DNA from: Plectrocnemia conspersa
Lineage: Eukaryota > Arthropoda > Insecta > Trichoptera > Polycentropodidae
Reading direction: 5' to 3'
Assembly (NCBI GenBank): GCA_009617715.1
Contig: VTFK01000155.1
Span: 558,001-622,000 of the forward strand
DNA length: 64,000 nt
How positions within the stretch are numbered: the stretch's first letter is position 1; every line of letters begins with the position of its first letter. This document shows, one piece after another, positions 1-12,567 of this stretch. The position numbers and the translations under genes are program-made. Below the pieces are notes generated by a model. The model made no database searches. It had not been told where the DNA came from and saw nothing but the letters and a program-made list of their open reading frames with translations.

Positions 1-1
1 A

Positions 2-317
2 GGTGAGACGGTAACAAGAACCAGAAGTCAGTCGATGCCAAGAACACAATTTTTTGATGTTTCAAATACTAGTGAACAACACGAGGAAAGGTTGAGAGTA
101 ATAGAAATGTTGAAACATAACATTAACAAAGTGAATTATTATAAACAAAACAGAAAGGATAGTAACGACGTAAGTTTGAACATGCTAAACAAATCTTTAC
201 GAAATATGCATTTCATGAAATTTTTAATTTCAGGATGATGATTTAGATAAATTAGATGAAAAGACTGATGTACGGGGCACAATAAATATATCTTTAGGTG
301 GTGCTTGTGAAGTATAG
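2..317 (+). CDS. 3' end of an unrecognised gene, two terminal exons
   Basis: Two exons can be read. The first is open from the window edge to 169 and ends at a strong donor (GAC then gtaagt). The second starts after a cag acceptor at 231-233 and runs 234-317 with a TAG stop. Both exons are in phase 0. The joined tail is hydrophilic and charged, with residues such as EQHEERLRVIEML and NKVNYYKQNRKDSND followed by an acidic DDDLDKLDEK stretch, and it ends in GGACEV. No domain, membrane segment or localisation motif is visible, so it looks like a cytoplasmic tail or disordered C-terminus. I do not recognise the protein. A poly(A) signal-like aataaa lies about 40 bases past the stop. Note that the first bases of the window (aggtgag) also resemble a splice donor, so the left limit of the exon is uncertain. 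Confidence 0.5.
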
Positions 318-3300
318 AAAAACATCTTAATTAATTATTGTGATATTTCTTTTAAAAATAATAAAATCTTGTTATATTATAGAATAAAAGTTGTATATGC
401 ATGATTATGTTTCCGTTTATGCCTATTAAACGACTTTAAAATATATTAATTTTCATTATCGGAACACGTTCATCAAATTAACAATAGAAGCAAAACACGT
501 TTAACAAATCCCCGATCTTTTAATAAATAATACACACATTAATCGTTTGACTTAATTATATTTCACATAAACGTTATAATTCAATATTACAATATTATTT
601 GTCGTCAAATTTTACAACAGTAAAAAGTTCAAATTTTATGAAAAATTTAAGCTAGCATACATACATTGTAAATTTTATGATGTCATTTAATGTACAAATG
701 TATGAGATGATTATTAAACGCTTAATTCGATGGTATTGCAACACAGTGTAATTTTTTAACAAAAACAATAAATAATTGTATATTTTAATTTAATTCTAGA
801 AAACGATTTTAAAAAGTTTGTGGAATGACGTATTATAAATATTGGTTTTTGTTGTATTTTTATAACTAATATAAACGATACTCTAGTAGTTCAATGAATT
901 TACATATTTACACGGAGTACGCGAATAATGATCGTTTATTCTACTCTCACAATTCGCTAATAACCGCACTTTTTGTTTTAATTCAAGATTTGTGTTTATT
1001 TATAACGTATAATTTTAATAGACTATGATTTATTAATACAATAGATTACGCTAACAAATATAACACTCAACTTTGGTTAGCCGTAGCTTAATAATAACCA
1101 AAAGTGCAACACTCGAGATTTTCACAGTAATAGTAAACATGAATTTAACTCGTTAATGTTTTGAATACATTTTTTTTTATTAAATAATGGTAAAAATCAA
1201 GAAATTCGATGACTAGATCATATATTATAGAACAGTAAGTATAACTCATGATTTAATAGATAAAAATACATAAGGAGATAACCTTTCATGTTCTCAATTA
1301 TCGATATTCATTGTTTTTCAAAGTGACCGAGCCTTTTTTAAAAGTTTATCTTTATTCAAACACCGAGTAACGTGAAAGTGCCTTATTTGTTCAAAGATTG
1401 TGTGAATATAATGCAAATAAATATGGAAAAAACATATAAAAAATATCATAACAAGGTTTTTTTGCAGTTTATTGCCAAAGCAAAAAATATTCTGCATTAC
1501 GTGTATTTTGGACCTCCACCTGTAAAAACAAAACAAAATAGAAATTATAATTACAAAAGATCACTTAAATAAACTATATTATAAAAAGTGGCATTTATTA
1601 TGTTGAAAGATAAAACAAGCGTAATTAAAAAAAGTAGTTTATTATAGATATTGAATCTTTGAACGTTAATATCGACGATTTCCATTTAAACATAAAAATG
1701 TGAAGCACATTAAGGTTTGTGCAGGTAATGTGTTTGAACCTTACTTGAACAATCCATTCATTAAGCTTGACCTATAACAAATAAAAATGTCGCGATGAAT
1801 GATGTGTCTACTCGTAGACTATTGTTAATATATATGTGTAGTTATTTTTTTGTAAAACGAATACCACCCAAAGTAAGATAGTCGAAATAGATAAGGTTAT
1901 TTCTTTAATAAATGAAATGATTTTTTTATATGGTAATTTGTATAATTAAACCAAAATACAAAAAAATAATACTCGTAATACAAAATGAATGATAAAAATA
2001 TTACAAAACAATTACATTTTATGTACACAGTAACATACACACATACATATTAAGTTTTAAATACCCAAACGACCGCTCCTATGCAATTTTTGACGAATAT
2101 CAACAAAAAGTAGCAAAAGGAGAGCCGTTTGTGCTTAATCAACTAGCGCATTCTAACAAGTCCAAAATTTATATATATTTACAAATCGTAATAACAATTT
2201 TAAATGCTATATAAAGTCGAGAGCGACTAAATATTACTAAAAAAAATCAAAGAATTATTACTTTACGTATGAATTATATATGTTATAATAATATAAATAT
2301 AGATTACAAACAATTTGGTGCAATTATATTATCACATAACGGTCAATTAAAACGATACATTTCCTTCCTCTGATATGACACATAAACACCATTGGGATTA
2401 AAAAGCGGAAGTATAAAATTTTACAAATAATTACATTTAAAAAAAGCAAAAAAAAGTATATATATAATATAAAATAGCAAATATAATGATATTGTGTCTA
2501 AAAAAAATCATCACAATATAATCTCCGTATTTTTAACAACAGTGAAACGTGCTTATTTTTGTTAATACCGTATTGCAATACAACGTAGTTAATATATCTT
2601 GAAATCGGCCAAAAACTAGAAACTGGCAATAGTGTTTATAACCGTCACTTAGTATTTCGGATCTGTAGAGAACAAAATAAAAATAAGTTAGGACGATACT
2701 ATTTTAATACATAGTTAAAATAAATACACTACTATAACATATATTTCAACTTTTCTATAATGTATCTTATTTCATTTTGAAAACCCGTCTAATTCATCAT
2801 TTGATTGCGCTCTATCAATGAAGTACCTCATTAATATAAATAATACATTATAGAGAAGTTTAGTAAGAAGCGAAAATCTCACGAAATACACTACTGCAGC
2901 TAAAAAATACAATAAAAACACAGTACTTACAAATCTATGTATAAATAAAATTTAAAAAAATATGCAAATACGACTATAAAGAAGATTTATCATAATATGT
3001 ATGTATATACGTATTACCATGTACACGTAATATTTTAAATATATTAGTTAATAAGCTGAACATTTTATATATTAATAGGCATGACTACTTTGTCGTTAAA
3101 GGAAAAACAAGATTGACAAAAATTAGTAACATAAATGAATTTTTATTCTAATAAATGCTTAACGATTATTTTAACAAGTGTATAAGTACTGTATGATTGC
3201 ATCTGTTGTTATATGACAAGAACATGTTAACTTACATACATACTCAATTAGGTGTAATGGATTCTCTTCACGTTGTACACTGGATTTGTTTTTATTTAAA

Positions 3301-6300
3301 CATATTTTTAATAAGCAATTATCGTTGCGATAATGCGAATTTTATTACTGGTTATTTATATAGCATACCCACATTTCTTTATTGTTTACTCTCTGATTAA
3401 CCATTTATTTTTTAAACATGCTCTTAAAATTATTAATCAGAACAATCAGAAACTTGACCAAAGAATTGATATATTTAATATGATGGAAATCATGATAAAT
3501 TAATGACTTCTTAATTAAATTTCGATACAAAAATAGGAACTAAAAATAGATTTGCATATAGTGGCAATTCACAAACATTTTTGTCTTTACATTCCCCTTG
3601 ACCTATTTCTTTATATTGGAAAATAAATTGCATTAATTTTAGTGGCTCTTAATCTTCACTGACAACTTTAAGGATTGGGTTCAAACAAAAATCTCTAGAT
3701 TTTAATCGCTTAACCATGTTTTGGATACGTCGCTTTAAATTGACAAGTGTCTTTGGTCGCTGTGGTTGCTAAATGTATTTGGTACTTGTATAACATACTT
3801 TTTTAGTAATTAATCCATTGTAAATGTGGCTTGTATATAGAACATATTCCGAAAGAACTAAAAAGTCAAGCTGACAGTTAGCTATAGTCTTATTATTTTC
3901 AGCAGATAACACACAAAAACGTATGATTGGTTGGTCGCCCTGAGGGGCAGTACCGGTATGTATAAATACACAGAGCAGTATTAGTCTTTTGTTATTGAGG
4001 TACAGTTTTCGTAATTATTATCTTATCGCCCCCCATTTACTATTGTAATAGTTATATATGTTTTATTAATTATAATCCTTGACTTTTTCTAATCTACGAA
4101 TATTTTGTAATTTTTGTCTGCCATTCAATTCTGAATATACACCTAAACTACAGTTGGAAATCGCTGATCTATAGTAATAAAAATATCCAGATAATAATTA
4201 TGCTACATATGTTAGTCAACATGTTCATGATATATGCGTGAAATGTGTTCAAATCTACCGTCGTTTTTAAAAACGTCGTTACCTCGTTGAGTCACATACG
4301 CAGACGATCTTCAAACTTATTCGGCATCGATTGACTTAGGCACCGATCGATTATACGATCCTTCTTATGTAAATTACATTAAAATTAATTTAACCGAATA
4401 AATAAACACAATATCGATAATTTTTAGTATGTGCATGATTTAAAAACATAAACGATAAGGTAACAGAAATAGATAACTAAGTACAAAAAAACGTTGGATC
4501 AAAAATAAGGCTTATCTCAACTGATTATAAAAGAACATTCCAGAATTGGAGAAAAATTAACGGGAACTCTATTTTAAATTTTAACTGATCCATATTTTAT
4601 AATATAACATGTATATTATTATAAAAATTACTAACGTGTATCGATAGTCTGTATACATAGTTTTGTTATAACATGTGACATTTATAATAATATATCGTTA
4701 GCGCTATAATATGAATATTGTTAAGTTTATCTTATTATATTATATATATATTTGTAAATTTTTAACAGAATTATAAAATCCCAGGGTATTATGTAAACGT
4801 GGAATTATATAAATATCAATAACGCTAAAGTAAACGTCAAATATTATTAAAACGATTTTAAAACATGCATCCATGATTAAAATGCGTACAATATTTAAAT
4901 AAAAAGCTTTGGTTTTATAACTCGATGGTCGACGGCGTCGAATGCGGTTACGGGTAAACTGACTGTACGTACGGTGTCGTGTTACATCCAGTAACGTTCG
5001 AGTCCATCGACCACGGCCGATTAAAATAACAAAAGTCGAGGAACTCAAAAGAACGGATCGATTAAATATTACATATTGATCCATTTTAAAAATCTAAGCT
5101 GAATTTCCACTACACTCTTTAAATGGAAGGCCTTTTATGGAAGTGCATACAAGAATATGTATATGTATTAGTCGTTTTTCTTCTTCGTTTAGTTCCTAAA
5201 CCACTTCATCGTAAAAACTGATCTTTGTCTTTTTTTTTTAAATTAATATATTTCATTATAATTAATAATTGTTTGCTAACTAATCAATAGTTTCTTATAT
5301 AATACAGAGCAAAACTCGCATTTGAGCGTAAACATTTTAATCATAAAGTTCAATGAAAAAGTCACACAAACTTAAATACATTTTCAACGATTAATTATAA
5401 ACACAGTTTCAATTTAATATTAAAGAAAATGTATTTCGACTTTATAGCTTATTAACAATTTCGTCTTTTACAAACGTTTTGATTAATTTTAATTAAACAA
5501 ACAGTATAACCGAAATAAATCCATAACTATATATTTCTGATTAAGTATTTTTTTTTGTCATGCGATGACTTATTTTATTGTATAATTTTTAATATAAATA
5601 TTGTCGTTAAAATATTAACAACATCAGCTAGTTGTGAGTAATGGTACACAGCAAACGTTAGTTATTATAATCAAATAACAATTGACAATATCCTGCATAA
5701 TGGGCAGGTTTTTAGTTGCCTTTTGAACAGTTTTGTCGTTTGATCGGTGCGGGTACATCGGCAGTGATTGTTTTAAGTAAAAAAAACGTGCTGGTTCATG
5801 TTAATTTACGATTGCAGATGTTTTTTGGTGTATTACAACGAAGGAGACCAAGAATTTGTTTATTCCAATTTTAGCCATCACCACCAAAAAGCATCCGCGA
5901 TCCGAGACTTATGAATAATGACAGCCCAAAATTGACAGTGATACAAATTATTAATTTTTCATTCCTCAGATATTAGCTCATTTGTAATGTTTCACTGCTT
6001 CAAATATGAACATATAAACGAGGGATGTTTAATAAGTTATAGGAATTTTGTGCCAACAAATTTTGCCATTACTGATTATTGGTCATTTAGTTTGTCAAAT
6101 TACATCTGTAGTTTTTGAGTCACGAAAGACAATTAATTCACTAAGAGCGATCATTTTCTATTTATGGAAGAAACGAGACGAAACAATCTGTGTTAGTGAA
6201 TTTGTTGAATCGAAAAGTAAACACTCACATAATAACATTTTAATATCTATTTATGTATACTTAACATATAATTAAAACTGTTGAAAATATGGAGGAAGGT

Positions 6301-6942
6301 TATTTTGAATTTCAGCAATGTAGAAAGGTATATCAAATCATACACAAAGTGAGTATTTTAAAATACTATTATGCATATAGGTTGTCTATTGAGTGAACTT
6401 TTGGCAGATTTGCAATAGGAATCATTCACATGAATGAATAGTAAAATAAGCATGTTTCTCATTAGTAACCCATAAATTGGCAAAATCTGATATATCGTCT
6501 TTTGATACTTTGGCGAGAATTGTAATTTTTATTATGTAAGCATTAAGTACACATGTCCAGGCTTATTTTAATCGAACAAAATTTCACAAGCACATGTGAG
6601 TCAAGGGCCTAATCGTATTTTTTAAGTATTGAATGTTGACAAGCGTGTGTGTGAACACAACGTTAAAGATTATCTTACAAGCCTGAAAGATGAATCACAG
6701 TCTGCCATACAAATATTTGTTTTAATATAAACATGACGCTACTTTTTCCAGAAAGGTCCGTATAAAACGTAGAATATTAATCAAACATAATAAAAAAAAG
6801 AAAGGCAACCAATTAAACGGTCAGAATAAAAATATAGGAATAACTGAACGAATCTATTTAATTGTACTACTTAAAAATATGAATATAAATTATGACCTAA
6901 AATAAATCATTCAATATAATCAAGTGAATATCAAGGTATCGA
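318..6942. other. AT-rich intergenic stretch, no gene recognised
   Basis: About 6.6 kb of very AT-rich DNA. Short open frames occur (for example 1372-1572 on +, 4740-5084 on -, 6048-6275 on +), but none shows a domain, biased composition or matching splice sites. I saw no tRNA-like, rRNA-like or inverted-repeat element here. The part next to 317 probably holds the 3' UTR of the left-edge gene, and the part next to 6942 the 3' UTR of Csp. Confidence 0.5.
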
Positions 6943-7042
6943 TCAGTTTGTCAGTAAATTGAAACTTTGTAAACATTCCTCGCGTATATATATATAGTAG
7001 TTGTTAGAGTCGACTGCCGATGGAAGAACAAAAAGAGACGCC

Positions 7043-7647
7043 TTATTGAGATATACCATAGTTGACCCCACCTGTGTAGAGTCCGGTGTTCTCGGAAGCG
7101 GGAGCGGGGGCGGGGGCGGGCGCCGGCATGGCGATGGGCGGCGGGGACGGTCGGGGGCCGCCGGCTGAGCCGTCACCGGCGCCACGCCGTCCGAGTCGTC
7201 CCTGTCGAGGGTGTGGTAGTCGCCGGTGTCCTCGGGCGTCCTCGGCTTGCACTTGCCGCAGCAGCAGTTGAAGCAGCAGCAAAGACAGCAGCAGAAGTAG
7301 CAGCCGGTGAGGACGCCGCAGCAGATGAAGAGCGCCTTGCACCAAGTGGACGTTACCACGAAGTAAGCGTTGACGTTCTCCTCGCCGAACTGCTCCGCGA
7401 TGTAGAGGCCGAGCGAGCCGTAATTATCGTAGATGTTCCTTTTGGTGGGGTCGATGAGGATAGAGTGCGCTCGGTTCACCTCCTTGAACTTCTCGGCCGC
7501 CCCCGGGTTGTTGGGGTTCTTGTCCGGGTGGAACTTGAGCGCCAGCTTGCGGTACGTCTTTTTGACGTCCTCGGGCGCGGCGGTCTTAGGCAGCTCGAGG
7601 ATCTCGTACAGGCTGGTGCCCGAGGTGGATAGCTTGCGCCGGTCCAT
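7043..7647 (-). CDS. Csp: Cysteine-string protein (DnaJ family C member 5)
   Basis: Palmitoylated J-domain co-chaperone of synaptic and secretory vesicles. It recruits Hsc70 to protect SNARE proteins, as known for the family. The start chosen is the ATG at 7647 ([17 protein letters not shown]), which matches the family N-terminus including a basic site with serine that resembles the PKA site. The J domain spans about residues 13-80 with HPD at 40-42. A linker follows, then the cysteine string at about 103-133 with 14 cysteines. An in-frame upstream ATG at 7782 would add 45 residues of poor, GC-rich sequence and was not used. The C-terminal tail is broken. The main frame goes out of register after VAPVTAQP, while the frame that ends at 7043-7045 gives [11 protein letters not shown] and then a GGVNYGISQ end. 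One base seems to be missing near a run of five C (about 7150-7160). With that base the protein would be 201 residues, the usual length for the family. Confidence 0.93.
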
Positions 7648-8060
7648 GGCTGGCGGTCGAGCTGTCTTTCCGCTGTCCGCTTTCCGCGCCTCGACTCGAC
7701 GGCGACGGTTCCCGACCGAAGCGAACGGCTCGCCCAGTAACCCGCTCCAAAACTCGGCGCATGCGCCGCCCGAATGCGTCAAAACATGGTTAACTTATCT
7801 TCACAAAATATTTTTCATAAAGAAAAAATACACATTCACTATAAAAGACTACATTAATAAGATTTATTTTTATTTTATTACAACTCTAGGGGGCTTATTT
7901 ATATATGTGTATATTTTAATTTATTGTGGCCAAAACTTGCCGGCACTCTGGTAACACTGGCGTGACGGACTCTCTTCACTTTACAACACTGGCGGGCTCG
8001 CATGCCGGTGCGTGTCTCGCGCACTGTCGTGCAACTACAGTTTTTTTTACTAAATTTACT
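7648..8060 (-). promoter_or_regulatory. Csp upstream region with 5' UTR and LTR-like sequence
   Basis: Directly upstream of the Csp start is about 130 bases of GC-rich sequence, probably 5' UTR. An AT-rich stretch follows, then a GC-richer block at 7920-8040. That block has gtggccaaaact-like sequence followed by ggcactctggtaacactg and cgtgacgg. The same series recurs in the miniature LTR element at 8935-8995 and at 59118-59170. It also resembles insect housekeeping promoter motifs of the GGTCACACT and TGGCAACGCTG kind. Whether this block is the promoter, a solo LTR remnant, or an LTR used as a promoter cannot be settled from the sequence. Confidence 0.45.
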
Positions 8061-8924
8061 GATAGGAAGCGTATGAAATACTTTCGACTGCATTGATCGT
8101 TGATTCGCCACAAAAGTAGTAAATTTAAAAAATTCTAAATGCCTAGCAATCCGGTAATATTATAACTTAATGTATTTGACACACAGCTCTGTGACACACA
8201 CAACACGATAAACACGTAATTTTATTACCAAAACAAAAGTTACACGTACGTCTTCGTCCAATATTATGAGTATTTCTGTTCGAAGACGATGTAGAAAGAT
8301 CTTCGGGGGCAAAAATCTTCACGAATAATTCTATTGCTGACTTTTGTGGTTCATGCAAATAAACGTTCTTCTGTAGATTTTTGATTCGCAATTCAGAATA
8401 TTTATGGATACATATCTTATAGGCACTGAAAACCATAATATCAATGAGCTCCAAAAATATTTTAAATTGTCAACTCCTTGTCCTCCCTGTGCAAAAATAT
8501 TTACGAGTCGTTTTGCTTCTTAGATAAACTCCGCTTTTGTTCTGTTATAAAAGATAATCACCGGTAGTCGTTTGTTTTTGCTGCTTTCTCTATCTGTGTT
8601 AAAAACTTTTGCACTGAGCAACAGAATCGTGTTATTTTTTTTGAAACATAAGACGCCAAGCACATATTATCAGCAAAACCAAACAACAAAAACAAAGATA
8701 GAGGACGTGAGCTCCAAGCATGCGATATATAAAAAGATTCCTGCAAAATAATATTTATTTGTCATAACAAAATGTTTATATCATATTTACATTATACGGA
8801 TGTTTTGTGTTCTTGTTACACTCTCGATGAATCTGACATATTTTATATCAACTATAAATAATGAAAATTTATTATTACTGTTTTTATAATAAATAATAAT
8901 TTGAAATATAAACGTAAAAAGTAC

Positions 8925-9131
8925 TATGGGGGCCAATATAGATTTGTTATGGCCAAAACTGGTCGGCGCAGAAATAGCGGTGTTGTGACGGCTCTCTCTC
9001 TACCGGCAATAGGGTTCGGACGCGTGCCGTCGCGCGTCCGCCCCATTCTAACCATGTAAACACCGTTAACCGTCAAATAAATATTACTGCAAATCTGTGT
9101 CTCATTGCCACCCGCCATCATCACCACCCTA
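8925..9131 (+). repeat. Left LTR of the miniature element
   Basis: Starts tatgggggccaata and ends caccaccccta-like. It contains a gatttgttatggccaaaact block, the gttgtgacggctctctctc block, and aataaatattactgc near its end. Compared with the right copy it has an extra ta near the start and lacks two short insertions (one around aagcttgta, one around gcggctc). The two copies therefore differ mostly by indels, which suggests a fairly recent insertion. Confidence 0.75.
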
Positions 9132-9776
9132 AACTGGTAACCTGCGACGTGATCCTGAGCACGTACATGGAGTCGATTCAAAATGGAGACACAGAAGTAC
9201 AAAAGCCGAGCCGCTGCTAGCTGTTTGCTGCCATCCCGCCGGTGCTTCCCCTGGACCCGGACTCGAGCTGGCGGACCACCAAGACGATGGGCCTGCGCCC
9301 CCGACCATGTGCCGCCATCGTCAGCCACCGTCGCCACTGACAGACGCCGCCACCGACCACGTAACGCGCCTTCAGCGGGAAGCCACCGAAGTGCTGCCGT
9401 AGACCAGGCTCGAGTGGACCACGCGTGACCCGTCACGCACCCGTAGGCTACGCCCCCCGCGACTCCGAGCTCGAACCACATGTTCGGGGCCCGTCATTAG
9501 CTGCACCGACGCACCACAGGGCCCCGAAAGGTGCTCCCGGACATGCCCGTTCTTCTCGCGCCCCTGGAGCCCTACGCGCCGCCGGGTCTACGCGTGTTCC
9601 ACTCGGCTTGGAGCGAAGCACGCCGCGCGTCACTGGAGGCCGCGCCGCCACACCATACGTCACGACTTTGTTACTTTTGCGCCGCCAGCATTTAATCAAC
9701 AAGCGCCAAGGCCCCATACCTCCCCTGGTTATAGTTCGCAATTGTAAATTGCTGGGGCCGGAGCCGTATGGGGGCC

Positions 9777-9985
9777 AATAGATTTGTTATGGCCAAAACT
9801 GGTCGGCGCAGAAATAGCGGTGTTGTGACGGCTCTCTCTCTACCGGCAAGCTTGTAAGGGTTCGGACGCGTGCCGTCGCGCGTCCGCCCCATTCTAACCA
9901 TGTAAACACCGTTAACCGTCAAATAAATATTACTGCAGCGGCTCAATCTGTGTCTCATTGCCACCCGCCATCATCACCACCCCTA
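9777..9985 (+). repeat. Right LTR of the miniature element
   Basis: Direct copy of 8925-9131, followed by the second aagtac of the target-site duplication. The junction with the host lies in the intron donor region of the piggyBac-like first exon: the donor gtaagtac supplied the duplicated bases. Confidence 0.75.
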
Positions 9986-10259
9986 AAGTACTTACTTCAT
10001 AATTACAATAATCTTCATCTGATTCCGATTCAAACGTTTCAATCACGTCTTCGATATCCGAGAGAAATTCTACACCTTTAAATTCGAGATCCGATCCATC
10101 GAAATAATTATATCTTTTGGCCATCGCTATAAATATTATTTAAGCTAATGTTAGTTTATATTAAAATTATTTAACGAGGTAAAAATATTAAATATACTTT
10201 TTGAGTCGAAAAATAATGGAAAAGTGTAGAATTATTTTGCGCTTTAATGTAAATAGCCC

Positions 10260-12480
10260 GACTACAGGCAAACAAATACTAACGCACGTTTGAAACGCCG
10301 TCTGATGCGTTCGTCAGAGTGAGTCAGAGCATGAGGCACCTTGCCCTAGCTCTCTCGCTTTGTCACACCCACTTGTGCATCTCATACAAGCGAATCTGTG
10401 CACGATAATTCTTATAAGGCGGCTTTCATAAATGATGTCACATGTTTTTTGCGATTTTTTAATTTCCCACCCCGCCCTTCATAAGGTGGCATTGAGCCAG
10501 ACTCCAGTTTGTTTACCACTGTCACAATTCCGCTGACTCTCCCTTAAACTTGAGACATATTTACGGAAGACGTCTAATGTATGCTAGGATATGATTACCC
10601 CAAGTCGCGTCGACGAGTCTATTTGAGAAAGCACTTTTTCAAGCTGCTGGTATGGAATATATAAAGGATGATCCAATTTAGTTTTCAAACAAAAAACACA
10701 AATTTAAAGATATCCTTGGATATTTTTTTATTAATATAACATTTGATGTATTTTATTCATTATTTTATTTATTAAAATTAAGACCATCGGGACCTCACAG
10801 ATTAACCTTAAGCATCAGGATGGCCAAAAGCCTAAAATATATTAAAAATATCTAAATACATATATACTTATTTATACATACAAATATATATCCACATAAC
10901 TGAAAACATGATAAAAGGACAGACACAAATCACCTCAACAGGTGTGCATTGTCCCATACGAACTGAACCAAATCACCATATGTGCACGAGAAAATGCTTA
11001 TATCTCGATACACAGTACTGAGCAGACGGACGGTCTTTGCCAGAGAAGAGTTGGCAAGTGCTCCAGTCCTAAACTTCACAGGCAAGAACAGTGGACGCGA
11101 CCGAGAACTATAATTACCTTCTGGAGCTCACATTTGGTGCTGCTCGAGCACCGAAGGGTTGTTTGCTATGCCTTTGAGCAATTTCCAAAAGTATATATAA
11201 ATATGTACGTATATATACAATTATATAAACATTTCTGCGAGTTGCTAATGAAACGTATACTAACGCTTCCAAAATGAAGCAAAAGGAATCCATATAAAAG
11301 AACCAGCTTCCAGTATGCTACGGACTAGATCATCATAAAGAGTGCGCAGTATTTAAGTATTTCTGAAGTAGCGCGCATTTCTTAAGATAAAACCGAGCAT
11401 CTTTAACGATCTATTGCGGCGTAATCATTACTATCATTTGATTAAATCCAGCAGTAGCTTATTTTGGTTTTGTTTTAATTAAACTGCGCGAAAATGCTTT
11501 TCTCACTTTACATTTTAGTGTAAAAAGGCAAATAGCTTCGCTGATATGACATGTGATGTGCTGCTAAAATTAAATATCAAATACGTCTGGCAGCACTTGT
11601 GACCATATGGACAATTTCAAGTTGACGAAACGTACCACACACCACAATCCGCACATATTTAATGCCCTTTCTTTACATTTTTAACCCGTTTATAGTTTTT
11701 GTCGTGTCACAACGTTAGAAAAAGTATTTAAAAAATATTATTAATTATAATAATTTTAAATTATACTTATATGAAACACATTTAGTACTATAGAAATACA
11801 AAATTATTTTTATTTGTTTTTGAAAATTTCAATGATATTTTTTGGTAATTTTTAAATACCTTTAATTTATTTTAATTATATATTTTCTTAGGTTTATTAC
11901 AAACTCGCACCTCTACCTTCCCCCAAACATATTAATAAGAGTTATAAAAAAATCGTTCACACAAAAACTTACTTTAAATAAAAAATAAGTTTTGGAACAA
12001 TTTTGAAGTACGTTGTATTTTCTAGTTTATGAAATATAAAAAAGCTTTAAACGACAACTGTGGCTATTTATTGAATCTGTTCAGCATAATGAAAATAAAC
12101 GCATTCAAAGCAACGTATCATAGTTCGAATAAACGCTAAAGTTTTGCATTTTGATATTACTCATTAACCTAAAGCACATGACATTCGTTGAGACTCGCAA
12201 CATTTCACACTAAAAATATCGATTATATGATTCGCGTTCGGCCTTCCGTCGGCGCTAGATAACTCTGATTAGACTCTTCACTAAAATGATTTAATCTGCG
12301 ACCGAATAAACGAAGATTGAATATATTAAAAATAAATAAAGTAATTCAAGATTGTTGTGGTGGCAGTCTTTATTTTTTTATTTTATACATCGATTTGCTG
12401 CTGCATTCGCTCACATCATATAAAAACACGAACAATGCTCTTTCGATCCTGTTTCAATAAAATAACAGATAATAATAATT
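10260..12480. other. Intergenic stretch, no gene recognised
   Basis: A moderately GC-rich patch at 10260-10560 borders the piggyBac-like leader and may belong to that element. An open frame at 10942-11277 (+) has no recognisable domain. The remainder is AT-rich. The end near 12480-12567 contains the slf 3' UTR, where the minus strand shows AATAAA-type poly(A) signals. Confidence 0.45.
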
Positions 12481-12567
12481 TTACTTAAACACTAGTTAAC
12501 TAAATGGTTACAGAATTGATACAATTGTACAAAATGACACACATGAGGTTTTTTATTTTTTTATTAT

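Larger units (their letters stand above)
8925..9985 (+). mobile_element. Miniature LTR retrotransposon (TRIM-like), complete
   Basis: Two direct repeats of about 207-209 bases (8925-9131 and 9777-9985) bracket a GC-rich interior of about 645 bases without a convincing coding frame. The repeats are nearly identical apart from short insertions. Each has aataaa about 40 bases before its end, as expected of an LTR. Just inside the left repeat is TGGTAACCTGCGACGTGATC, which is placed like a tRNA primer-binding site. A G-rich run (gctggggccggag) precedes the right repeat, like a polypurine tract. The element is flanked by aagtac on both sides (8919-8924 and 9986-9991), a target-site duplication. 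It sits in the donor side of the intron of the piggyBac-like remnant. The ends are not the usual TG...CA, so the exact LTR borders are uncertain by a few bases. Confidence 0.75.
8167..10230 (-). mobile_element. Degenerate piggyBac-like element, interrupted
   Basis: A 43-residue acidic N-terminal exon starts at 10124 (MAKRYNYFDGSDLEFKGVEF) and ends at 9996 at a gtaagt donor. A 5' leader lies at about 10125-10230. Further along the minus strand, a cag acceptor precedes an open stretch at 8558-8740. A C-terminal-like frame follows at 8167-8454, with GRRRTCNFCFGNKITC and then a CLSCCVCHRAVC end. Its paired cysteines resemble the C-terminal zinc-binding region of piggyBac transposases. The catalytic middle part is absent, so this is a deletion derivative. 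The N-terminal exon and its leader have a second, decayed copy at 48440-48960. The assignment to piggyBac rests on the acidic N-terminus and cysteine-rich C-terminus only. A domesticated gene is possible but less likely. Confidence 0.45.

Noticed and set aside
4740..5084. 114-residue minus-strand frame
   Set aside because: No domain or start context. It ends in AT-rich low-information sequence.
7648..7782. In-frame upstream ATG of Csp adding 45 residues
   Set aside because: The added part is low-quality GC-rich sequence not found in the family. The ATG at 7647 matches the conserved N-terminus.
7086..7954. Long open frames on the plus strand opposite Csp
   Set aside because: They are antisense shadows of a GC-rich exon and have no domain.
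9183..9781. Open frames in the GC-rich interior of the miniature LTR element
   Set aside because: Frames on both strands are of similar length because stops are rare in GC-rich DNA. No gag, protease or polymerase motif is visible.
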